Source: Modestobacter sp. VKM Ac-2986
GTDB taxonomy: Bacteria > Actinomycetota > Actinomycetes > Mycobacteriales > Geodermatophilaceae
Reading direction: 5' to 3'
Assembly: GCF_026967795.1 (NCBI RefSeq)
Contig: NZ_JAPVBH010000001.1
Span: 186,001 to 250,000, forward strand
Length of the DNA stretch: 64,000 bases
Below the pieces are notes generated by a model. It was not told the origin of the DNA, searched no databases, and saw nothing but the letters and a program-made list of their open reading frames with translations. The translations under genes were made by a program, and so were the position numbers. Below, in pieces: positions 53,697-64,000 of this stretch (the stretch's first letter is position 1; the number at the start of each line of letters is the position of its first letter).

Positions 53697-55411
53697 CGGT
53701 CCACCCCCGGCCGGTGCCGCTGATCGGTGACCCGACGGCGGCCTCGGAACGGGCGGCCGACCCGGCCGGCTGGGCGTTCGACCCGGCCGAGCGCGACGCC
53801 CTGCACCGCGTGGTCGCCGCGCGCCGCGACGTCCGCCGCTACCGCCCGGACCCGGTCCCGGCCGACGTCCTGGAGCGGGTGCTCACCGCCGCCCACGCCG
53901 CACCCAGCGTCGGGCACAGCCAGCCGTGGCGCTTCGTCGTCATCACCGACCCCGGAGTGCGCGACCGCGCGGCCGTCCTCACCGACCGCGAGCGGCTGCG
54001 CCAGGCCGCCCAGCTGGAGCCCGACGCCGCCCGCCGGCTGCTGGACCTGAAGCTGGAGGGCGTCCGCGACGCCCCGCTCGGCGTCGTCGTCTGCTGCGAC
54101 CGCCGCACCGCGGCCGCCGGGGTGCTCGGCCGGGCCACCTACCCCGACGCCGACCTGTGGAGCTGCGCCGCGGCCATCCAGAACCTGTGGCTGGCCGCCC
54201 GCGCGGAGGGCCTGGGGATGGGCTGGGTGACCCTGTTCCGCCCCGCCGACCTGGCCGAGCTGCTCGGCCTGCCCGAGGGCGTGGAGACCCTCGGCTGGCT
54301 GTGCCTGGGCTGGCCCGACGAGCGCCCGCCCGCGCCCGGGCTGGAGCGGGCCGGCTGGTCGCAGCGGCTGCCGCTGGCCGACGTCGTGATGACCGACCGC
54401 TGGGCCGGTGCGGCTCCCCCGCCGTCTGCGCTGCGCGGCCCCGACCAGCCCGACGTCGTCGCCGCCCGGGACGGCGGGGACCGGCTGCTCACCCCGCCGG
54501 GCTCGCTCGGCGTGCTGGATGCCGCCGTCGACCGGGCCGTCGCCCTGGGCCGGGGCGGGGTCACCGGCGGCGTGCTGGTGCTGGCCACCGCCGACCACCC
54601 GGTCACCGCCCACGGCGTCTCCGCCTTCGACCCCCGGGTCACCCGGGACGTCACCGAGGCCGCCGTCGCCGGGACGGCGGTCGGGGTCACCGCCGCCCGC
54701 GGCGCGGGGCTGACGGCGGTCGTGGTGGACGCCGGCGTGGCCGGTGGACCGGTGCCCGGCGCGGTCGGCGCGCGCCCGGCCGGCCCGCGCGGGGACCTCG
54801 TCGACGCCCCTGCGATGACCGCCGAGGACACCGCGGCCCTGGTCGCGGCCGGCCGGGCGCTGGGGCGGGAGGCCGGCGCGACCGGTCTGGTGGCCCTCGG
54901 CGAGGTCGGCGTCGCCAACACGACCGTGGCCGCAGCGCTCGCCTGTGCGTTGTTGCACGTGGAACCGGCGGCCGTGGTGGGTCTCGGCTCGGGCGCGGAC
55001 TCGGCGATGCTGGCCCGCAAGGCCGCGGTGGTCACCGCCGCCGTCGCCCGGGCCGGCCGGGTTCCCGACCCGCTGACCGGGCTGGCGCAGCTCGGCGGTC
55101 CGGAGCTGGCCGTGCTCGCCGGGGTCGCCCTGGGGGCGGCGGAGGTGCGGGCGGTGGTCGTCGTCGACGGGTTCGCCGCGTCGCTGGCCGCGCTGGCCGC
55201 CGTCCAGCTGGAGCCCGCGGTACAGGCCAGCCTGGTCGCCGGACAGCGCAGCCGGGAGCGCGGGCACGACCTGGTGCTCCAGGCGCTGGGCTGCGAGCCG
55301 CTGCTGGACCTGCGGCTGCGCGCCGGCGAGGGCGTCGGGGCCGTGCTCGCGGCGAGCCTGCTGCTGCAGGGCCTCGCCGTCCGCCGGACCGCGGCCCGCG
55401 TCGACCGCTGA
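53693..55411 (+). CDS. bluB-cobT: BluB-CobT fusion: DMB synthase and nicotinate-nucleotide:DMB phosphoribosyltransferase
   Basis: A 572-residue fusion. Residues 20-225 are BluB, the flavin-destroying enzyme that makes 5,6-dimethylbenzimidazole (DMB): RRDVRRYRPDPVP, AAPSVGHSQPWRF, WSCAAAIQNLWLAARAEGLG and LCLGWPDE. After a short linker (about 225-250) comes CobT, which activates DMB as alpha-ribazole phosphate: LLTPPGSLGVLDA, LATADHPVTAHGVSAF and the catalytic glutamate in LRAGEGVGA (E546). The product of the first half is the substrate of the second. The GTG start is coupled to the hydrolase gene. Lower-ligand assembly for B12, so the host makes or completes cobalamin. Confidence 0.9.
   Translation: MTVHPRPVPLIGDPTAASERAADPAGWAFDPAERDALHRVVAARRDVRRYRPDPVPADVLERVLTAAHAAPSVGHSQPWRFVVITDPGVRDRAAVLTDRERLRQAAQLEPDAARRLLDLKLEGVRDAPLGVVVCCDRRTAAAGVLGRATYPDADLWSCAAAIQNLWLAARAEGLGMGWVTLFRPADLAELLGLPEGVETLGWLCLGWPDERPPAPGLERAGWSQRLPLADVVMTDRWAGAAPPPSALRGPDQPDVVAARDGGDRLLTPPGSLGVLDAAVDRAVALGRGGVTGGVLVLATADHPVTAHGVSAFDPRVTRDVTEAAVAGTAVGVTAARGAGLTAVVVDAGVAGGPVPGAVGARPAGPRGDLVDAPAMTAEDTAALVAAGRALGREAGATGLVALGEVGVANTTVAAALACALLHVEPAAVVGLGSGADSAMLARKAAVVTAAVARAGRVPDPLTGLAQLGGPELAVLAGVALGAAEVRAVVVVDGFAASLAALAAVQLEPAVQASLVAGQRSRERGHDLVLQALGCEPLLDLRLRAGEGVGAVLAASLLLQGLAVRRTAARVDR
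54952..54965. other. Degenerate parS-like site in bluB-cobT
   Basis: GTTGCACGTGGAAC, one base off the palindrome found at the four other sites. May be weakly bound or coincidental. Confidence 0.4.
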
Positions 55412-55440
55412 GCCGTCCTCCGCGGGTGGACCCGCACGAG

Positions 55441-55478
55441 GCAGGGTGGAGCCGCGTGCGCACGCGGTTCCACCCTGC
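55441..55478 (+). terminator. Terminator after bluB-cobT
   Basis: 38-bp near-palindrome with one arm position forming a G:T pair, starting 30 bp past the stop. Confidence 0.75.
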
Positions 55479-55616
55479 TCGGCCCGGCTCGACCCGGGTG
55501 CGGCCGCGCTCACCCCTCGGAGCGTGGCGGGTGGTCGGCGGTCGCGCGGGCTCCTACAGTCCGGGCCACAGTGGTCCGACCCGCCGGGGCGGCACCCGAG
55601 CGCGGGGGACGAGCAG

Positions 55617-56174
55617 ATGAGCCAGGACGACGAGGCGGCGAAGCGGCACCCGACGGAGCCGTTCGACAAGCCGCTCCACGGGCAGGAGCCGTACGGGCAG
55701 GCTGCTCAGCCGTACGGGCAGTCGTCCCAGCCGTACGGGCAGGCTGCCCAGCCGTACGGGCAGGCTGCCCAGCCGTACGGGCAGGCTGCCCAGCCGTACG
55801 GGCAGGCGCCCCAGCCGCACGGTGCCACCGCCCAGCCCCACGGACAGGTCCCGCCGTACGGCCAGCAGCCCCAGGTCCCGCAGCCCTACGCCCAGCCCTA
55901 CGGCCCGCCGCCGTACGGGTACGGCTACCCGCCCCCGCAGCGCACCAACGGGATGGCCATCGCCTCGATGGTGCTGGGCATCCTCTGGCTCTACTGGATC
56001 GGCAGCGTCCTGGCGCTGGTGTTCGGCTACGTCGCCAAGCGGCAGATCCGGGAGCGCGGCGAGAGCGGCGGCGGCATGGCGACCGCGGGCATCGTGCTCG
56101 GCTGGGTCGGCATCGGCTTCCTCGCGGTCTTCCTGGTCGTCTTCGTCGCAGCCGCCTCCTCCGACTTCAGCTGA
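55617..56174 (+). CDS. DUF4190 membrane protein with PYGQ repeats
   Basis: A 185-residue protein. Residues 20-105 are a low-complexity stretch with repeated QPYGQAA units coded by an almost identical 21-bp tandem repeat (about 55690-55810). The C-terminal part is a DUF4190 domain with two membrane helices (MAIASMVLGILWLYWIGSVL and GIVLGWVGIGFLAVFLVVFV) around a short basic loop. Function unknown; proline/glutamine-rich N-termini of this kind may mediate protein clustering. The ATG at 55617 is chosen since the upstream frame has no conserved content. Confidence 0.82.
   Translation: MSQDDEAAKRHPTEPFDKPLHGQEPYGQAAQPYGQSSQPYGQAAQPYGQAAQPYGQAAQPYGQAPQPHGATAQPHGQVPPYGQQPQVPQPYAQPYGPPPYGYGYPPPQRTNGMAIASMVLGILWLYWIGSVLALVFGYVAKRQIRERGESGGGMATAGIVLGWVGIGFLAVFLVVFVAAASSDFS
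55690..55815 (+). repeat. 21-bp tandem repeat coding QPYGQAA
   Basis: About five consecutive copies of CAGCCGTACGGGCAGGCTGC plus one base, nearly identical, inside the DUF4190 gene. Copy number is likely to vary between strains. Confidence 0.85.
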
Positions 56175-56260
56175 TGTCCGGCGCCGAGGCCCAGGCCGCG
56201 GCGCTTCTGCCGGTGGGCGGACCTCGAACACCGACCCACCAGGGGTCGAGCCGCGTCACT

Positions 56261-56296
56261 GACCGTTGAGCCGCGTCACGGCACGGCTCAACGGTC
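56261..56296. terminator. Bidirectional terminator
   Basis: Perfect 13-bp arms GACCGTTGAGCCG/CGGCTCAACGGTC with a 10-nt loop, between the DUF4190 and SNF2 helicase genes. Confidence 0.8.
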
Positions 56297-56346
56297 GGCC
56301 AGGCGGCTCAACCCTCCCGGACGACGACCTCCGGACGTCCCGCAGG

Positions 56347-59628
<3,282 letters not shown>

Positions 59629-59786
59629 CCCGACAGGCTACGGCGGTCCGGCGACAGTCCGGCCGGCTCGCCGGGGAGGCCCGCCCCACGCGTGGTCCGG
59701 TGCGGTCGCCGGAGGTAGGCGATGATGCTCGGGGCGCGGCGGTCGACGGCGCGCCGACACGGACGGACACGGGCGGGGACCAGCTG

Positions 59787-62072
59787 GTGAGAGACGAGAC
59801 GGGCGCCCGGGGGGTGTCGACTGCGGTCGACTTCGCCGCGGTGTTCGCCAGGCAGCCGACCGCCTACCTGGTCATGTCGGCAGACCTGGTGATCGTGGAG
59901 GCCAACGCCGCCTACCTGGAGCTGCTCGGCCGGACCCGCGAGGAGCTGGTGGGGCGCTACGTCTTCGACGCCTTCCCGCCCGCACCCGAGGCCCTGGACC
60001 CCGACGGCGTCAACCCGCTGCAGGCGTCGTTCGAACGGGCCCGGGACACCGGTGTGCCCGACCACATGCCCCTGTTCCACTACGAGGTGCACGACCACGC
60101 GCTGGGCCGGTCGGTGCCGCGCGCCTGGTCGCTGATCAGCGCGCCGGTCCTCGACGCCGCGGGGCGCACGCAGTGGGTGCTGCAGCGGGTCGAGGACGTG
60201 ACCGAGTTCCTGGCCGAGCGGGAGCGCCTGGCCGAGCGCCGGGACGACGGCGGCTGGGCCCGGCTGGACGTGCTGGAGGCCGATCTCTTCGCCCGCACCC
60301 AGGAGCTGCGGGCCGTGCTCGCCGCCCAGGAGGAGACCGCGCGCCGGCTCGCCGCGATGGCCCAGGTCGTGCTGCAGTCGACGGCGGCCGAGACGGTCGC
60401 GGACGTCACCGACGTCCTCGCCGGCGCCGGCCTGGCCGCGATCGGTGCCGACGGCGGCGGGATCGCCCTCCGCGACGACGAGCGCGGGGTCGTGGACCTG
60501 ACGCTCACCCCGTCGATGGGAGAGGGGGCCCAGCGCCGGTACGGCACCCTGGGCCTCGGTGGCCGGTTGCCCGCGGCCTGGGCCGCGCGTACCGGGGAGA
60601 CCCTGGTCTTCGCCGGCCGGGCCGAGGCCGAGGCCTGGGACCCGGGGATGCGGGAGGCGTTCGAGCAGACCGGGCAGCAGGCGTGGATCGTGGTGCCGCT
60701 GACCACCGCGGGGCGGCTGCTCGGGTCCCTGTCCGCAGGCTGGCGCGAGGAGCGCAGCTTCTCCGACGCCGAGATCGAACTGGTGCAGGCCTTCGCCGCC
60801 CAGTGCGCCCAGGCGCTGGACCGGGTGCAGGTGCTCACCCAGGAGCGGAGGTCGGCCGAGCGCAGCCGGCGGCTGGCGGAGGACCTGCAGCGCAGCATGC
60901 TGACCGAGCCCGTGCAGCCCGACCACTGCCAGACCGCCGTCCGGTACCTGCCGGCCACCGGCACGGCCCAGGTGGGCGGCGACTGGTACGACGCCTTCCG
61001 GCACGCGGACGGCTCCGTCGACCTGGTCATCGGCGACGTGGTCGGCCACGACATCGGTGCCGCCGCCACGATGGGGCAGTTGCGGAGCCTCCTGCGCGGC
61101 ATCGCCATGTCCGGTGCGGCGGGCCCGGCGCAGGTGCTCGACACCATGGACACCGCGATCGCCCAGCTCGGGCTGGCCACCTACGCCACCGTGGGCATGG
61201 GCCGGCTCGAGCGGTCGGCGTCCGGCGCCACCCGGCTGCGCTGGGCCAGCGCCGGTCACCCGCCCCCGGTGGTCCTGGACACCGACGGCGTCCCGGTCCC
61301 GGTCCCGGAGGCGCCCGGCCGGCTGATGCTCGGCGTCGACGCGTCCAGCACCCGCGGGGAGAGCGTGCTCGACCTCGACGACGGGGCGACCGTGCTGCTC
61401 TACACCGACGGTCTGGTCGAACGGCCGGGCAGCGACCTGGACGCCGGGGTGGCCGCGCTCCGCGAGGTCGTCGCCGAGGCCGCCGACCTGCCGCTGGAGC
61501 AGCTCTGCGACCGGGTGGTCGACCGGCTCGTCGACGGCCGGCCCGCCGACGACGTCGCGCTCGTCGCCGTCCGGCTGGACCGGGCGTCGGCGGGCACGTC
61601 CGGCCGCGCCCCCGCGCAGTACGCCGCAGCGCACGCCGGCTGGCACAGCGACAGCCCGGTCCCGGCGGTCTCGGGCTCCCGGCTGACCCTGGAGCTGGCG
61701 TCCCTGCGCGGCCTGAGCGGGGTCCGCCAGCAGCTGCGGCACTTCCTGCAGTCCTCGGTGGAGCCGGGACCGACCGTCGAGGACGTCGTGGAGCGGGCGG
61801 TCCTGGTGGTCGACGAGCTGGCCTCCAACGCGCTGCGCCACGGCGCGCCGCCGGCGAGCCTGCACATCGCCGACGAGGAGACCCGCTGGATCGTCCTGGT
61901 CACCGACAGCGCCCCCGGACGGCGGCCCACCCCGGCGCGCGGCCGGCGGGAGGGGCAGGGCGGCTACGGCCTGTACGTGGTCGCCGACCTGACCCTCGAC
62001 CACGGCGTCCACTACGCGGCCGACCGCAAGGTGGTCTGGGTGGTCCTGGACAAGCAGCCCCAGCTGTCCTGA
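59787..62072 (+). CDS. PAS-GAF-SpoIIE phosphatase with C-terminal HATPase (anti-sigma type) domain
   Basis: A 761-residue signalling protein in four parts: PAS (about 12-125, TAYLVMSADLVIVEANAAYLE in outline), GAF (about 175-345), PP2C-type SpoIIE phosphatase (about 370-580; VGGDWYDAF, VIGDVVGHDI, ASAGHPPPVVL, LLYTDGLVERPG) and an anti-sigma-factor-like ATPase (about 625-755; VVDELASNALRHG N-box, GQGGYGLYVV G-box). It combines the partner-switch phosphatase and kinase in one chain, so it may set phosphorylation of an anti-sigma antagonist in response to a ligand or light. No antagonist gene is adjacent. Start uncertain: GTG 59787 or 59814. Confidence 0.85.
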   Translation: MRDETGARGVSTAVDFAAVFARQPTAYLVMSADLVIVEANAAYLELLGRTREELVGRYVFDAFPPAPEALDPDGVNPLQASFERARDTGVPDHMPLFHYEVHDHALGRSVPRAWSLISAPVLDAAGRTQWVLQRVEDVTEFLAERERLAERRDDGGWARLDVLEADLFARTQELRAVLAAQEETARRLAAMAQVVLQSTAAETVADVTDVLAGAGLAAIGADGGGIALRDDERGVVDLTLTPSMGEGAQRRYGTLGLGGRLPAAWAARTGETLVFAGRAEAEAWDPGMREAFEQTGQQAWIVVPLTTAGRLLGSLSAGWREERSFSDAEIELVQAFAAQCAQALDRVQVLTQERRSAERSRRLAEDLQRSMLTEPVQPDHCQTAVRYLPATGTAQVGGDWYDAFRHADGSVDLVIGDVVGHDIGAAATMGQLRSLLRGIAMSGAAGPAQVLDTMDTAIAQLGLATYATVGMGRLERSASGATRLRWASAGHPPPVVLDTDGVPVPVPEAPGRLMLGVDASSTRGESVLDLDDGATVLLYTDGLVERPGSDLDAGVAALREVVAEAADLPLEQLCDRVVDRLVDGRPADDVALVAVRLDRASAGTSGRAPAQYAAAHAGWHSDSPVPAVSGSRLTLELASLRGLSGVRQQLRHFLQSSVEPGPTVEDVVERAVLVVDELASNALRHGAPPASLHIADEETRWIVLVTDSAPGRRPTPARGRREGQGGYGLYVVADLTLDHGVHYAADRKVVWVVLDKQPQLS

Positions 62073-62142
62073 GGGCGGCCCGCCTCGCCGGAGAGGGTGA
62101 CCCGGGTCGCGCGGAACGGGTCCGGGGAGCCAAGATCGGACC

Positions 62143-63777
62143 ATGAGCTCCGACCGCGCCGGACAGACCGCGCAGCCCTCCGACCTGGTCGACGTCCCGC
62201 ACCTGGTGACCGCGTACTACGCGGTGCAGCCGGACCCGGCCGACGTCGCCCAGCAGGTCGTCTTCGGCACCTCCGGCCACCGGGGGTCCTCGCTGGACGG
62301 CGCCTTCAACGAGGCGCACATCCTGGCCACGACCCAGGCGATCTGCGAGTACCGGTCGCAGCAGGGGTACGACGGCCCGCTGTTCGTCGGCCGCGACACC
62401 CACGGGCTGTCCGAGCCGGCCTGGGTCAGCGCCCTGGAGGTGCTCGCCGCCAACGACGTCACCGTCCTGGTCGACGCCGCCGACCGGTACACGCCGACCC
62501 CGGCCGTCAGCCACGCGATCCTCACCGCCAACCGCGGCAGGACCACCGGGCTCGCCGACGGCATCGTCGTCACCCCCTCGCACAACCCGCCCCGCGACGG
62601 CGGCTTCAAGTACAACCCGCCTTCGGGTGGTCCGGCCGACACCGACGCCACCGGCTGGATCGCCCGCCGGGCCAACGAGCTGCTGGCCGCCGGCCTCGAC
62701 GGCGTGAAGCGCATCCCGTTCGCCCGGGCGCGCGCCGCCGCGCAGTCCTACGACTTCCTCGGCACCTACGTCGACGACCTGCCCACCGTGCTCGACATCG
62801 ACGCGATCCGCGGCGCCGGCGTGCGCATCGGTGCCGACCCGCTCGGTGGCGCCAGCGTCGACTACTGGGGCGCCATCGCCGAGCGGCACCGGCTCGACCT
62901 CACCGTCGTCAACCCGTTGGTCGACCCGACCTGGCGCTTCATGACGCTGGACTGGGACGGCAAGATCCGGATGGACTGCTCCTCGCCGTCCGCCATGGCC
63001 TCGCTCATCAGCGCCAAGGACGACTACCAGATCGCCACCGGCAACGACGCCGACGCCGACCGGCACGGCATCGTCACCCCCGACGGCGGGCTGATGAACC
63101 CCAACCACTTCCTCGCCGTCGCGATCTCCTACCTGTTCGCCCACCGGCCGGAGTGGGGCGCGGGCACCGCCGTCGGCAAGACGCTCGTGTCGAGCTCCCT
63201 CATCGACCGGGTCGTGGCCGACATGGGCCGCACGCTCGTCGAGGTGCCGGTCGGGTTCAAGTGGTTCGTGCCCGGCCTGCTCGACGGCTCGGTCGGCTTC
63301 GGCGGCGAGGAGTCCGCCGGCGCCTCGTTCCTCCGCCGGGACGGCAGCGTGTGGACCACGGACAAGGACGGCATCCTGCTCGCCCTGCTGGCCTCGGAGA
63401 TCCAGGCCGTCACCGGGAGCTCGTCCTCGCAGCTGCACTCGTCACTGACGGAACGCTTCGGTGAGTCGGCCTACGCGCGCATCGACGCGGCGGCCACCCG
63501 CGAGCAGAAGGCGGCGCTCGGCAAGCTCTCCCCCGAGGCCGTCACCGCGACCGAGCTGGCCGGTGAGCCGATCACCGCAAAGCTCACCCGCGCCCCGGGC
63601 AACGACGCCGCGATCGGCGGGCTGAAGGTCACCACCGAGAACGCCTGGTTCGCCGCCCGCCCGTCGGGCACCGAGGACGTCTACAAGGTCTACGCCGAGT
63701 CGTTCAAGGGCCCCGAGCACCTGGCCCAGGTGCAGGTCGAGGCCCGCGAGGTGGTCAGCGCCGCCCTGAAGGGGTGA
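62143..63777 (+). CDS. pgm: Alpha-D-glucose phosphate-specific phosphoglucomutase
   Basis: A 544-residue enzyme interconverting glucose 1- and 6-phosphate. The phosphoserine loop is [20 protein letters not shown], the metal loop DADADRHG, the sugar loop [10 protein letters not shown], and the phosphate-binding loop [10 protein letters not shown]. This fits the E. coli Pgm type (about 546 residues). ATG at 62143, 70 bp after the SpoIIE gene on the same strand. Central to glycogen, trehalose and UDP-glucose metabolism. Confidence 0.96.
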   Translation: MSSDRAGQTAQPSDLVDVPHLVTAYYAVQPDPADVAQQVVFGTSGHRGSSLDGAFNEAHILATTQAICEYRSQQGYDGPLFVGRDTHGLSEPAWVSALEVLAANDVTVLVDAADRYTPTPAVSHAILTANRGRTTGLADGIVVTPSHNPPRDGGFKYNPPSGGPADTDATGWIARRANELLAAGLDGVKRIPFARARAAAQSYDFLGTYVDDLPTVLDIDAIRGAGVRIGADPLGGASVDYWGAIAERHRLDLTVVNPLVDPTWRFMTLDWDGKIRMDCSSPSAMASLISAKDDYQIATGNDADADRHGIVTPDGGLMNPNHFLAVAISYLFAHRPEWGAGTAVGKTLVSSSLIDRVVADMGRTLVEVPVGFKWFVPGLLDGSVGFGGEESAGASFLRRDGSVWTTDKDGILLALLASEIQAVTGSSSSQLHSSLTERFGESAYARIDAAATREQKAALGKLSPEAVTATELAGEPITAKLTRAPGNDAAIGGLKVTTENAWFAARPSGTEDVYKVYAESFKGPEHLAQVQVEAREVVSAALKG

Positions 63778-63820
63778 GGCGTGCTGTGCGACACGGCCGG
63801 GCGTTGACAGACTCCCGGCC

Positions 63821-63979
63821 GTGACCGCATGGGAGCAGGGGCGACCGCAGGACGGGCAGCCTGCTCCGTACGGGCAGTCCCCGTACGGGCAGCCCCCGTT
63901 CGGCCAGCCCGCTCCCCACGGGCAGCCGTACGGACAGGGTCCGTACGGCTCGTCCTGCCGGTCGTCACCGCGTCGCTGA
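63821..63979 (+). pseudogene. Short PYGQ-repeat ORF, probably a gene fragment
   Basis: A 52-codon GTG-started frame coding APYGQ, SPYGQPPFGQ and HGQPYGQGPYG, close in style to the N-terminal repeat of the DUF4190 protein at 55617, then ending in SSCRSSPRR with no membrane domain. It looks like the 5' part of a similar gene that has lost its frame, or a gene that continues past the window after a frameshift. 40 bp after pgm. Confidence 0.4.
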
Positions 63980-64000
63980 GCGGGCAGCGCGTCGTCCAGC

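Noticed and set aside
55690-55815. CRISPR array
   Set aside because: The 21-bp units are contiguous, in frame and code QPYGQAA; there are no spacers.

Overview
The window comes from a very GC-rich actinobacterial chromosome close to the replication origin. It opens in the 3' end of rsmG, followed by parA and parB. Gene order in two blocks matches what is known of Mycobacterium: rsmG-parA-parB-aminotransferase-cwlM-trxA-trxB-(pseudokinase)-murJ-DUF6049-Nudix-cca (the Rv3907c to Rv3919c order), and ino1-padR-ponA-GT87-rpsF-ssb-rpsR-rplI-dnaB (the Rv0046c to Rv0058 order). Base composition, many GTG starts, many 4-bp GTGA stop/start overlaps, a BluB-CobT fusion and YqgE/DUF4190/LGFP proteins suggest Geodermatophilaceae or a close relative (inference, not proven). 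No rRNA, tRNA, CRISPR, insertion sequence or prophage was seen.

Layout. 0-2.7 kb: segregation genes with two parS sites between rsmG and parA. 2.7-14 kb: minus-strand cell-wall and redox block (aminotransferase, CwlM-like amidase, thioredoxin system under a SigR-type promoter, MurJ with a separate pseudokinase partner, DUF6049 protein, Nudix). 14-20 kb: cca, a DUF559-like protein, MFS permease, YqgE, lipoprotein, inositol-phosphate synthase. 20.9-30.6 kb: PadR regulator, bifunctional PBP, GT87 transferase, endonuclease IV, ribosomal proteins S6/S18/L9 with SSB, DnaB. 30.7-35.1 kb: secreted locus with two cysteine-rich LGFP-repeat proteins, a Pro/Glu-rich protein and an HNH-Excalibur lipoprotein. 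35.2-37.9 kb: NrtR-like Nudix regulator divergent from an SPFH protein plus NAD-kinase-like protein, with two matching operators over a sigma70-type promoter. 37.9-41.2 kb: cupin, methyltransferase, DinB, Sel1/TPR protein. 41.2-44.2 kb: TPP-riboswitch-controlled thiM-thiE-thiD-tenA operon. 44.4-50.3 kb: two paralogous fusions of an ER-type signal peptidase to a LamG domain, one coupled to a TasA-like secreted protein, flanking an NfeD-flotillin operon. 50.3-64 kb: GNAT, helicase, hydrolase, BluB-CobT fusion, DUF4190 protein, SWIM-SNF2 helicase, PAS-GAF-SpoIIE-HATPase regulator, phosphoglucomutase and a short PYGQ-repeat ORF.

The most unusual content is the signal peptidase-LamG/TasA-like locus, the NrtR-SPFH-NAD-kinase-like locus with its twin operators, the cysteine LGFP locus, and three families of hairpin repeats sitting just after stop codons. 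Four exact copies of one 14-bp parS palindrome (two at the origin end, two inside genes) tie the window to the ParB segregation system.
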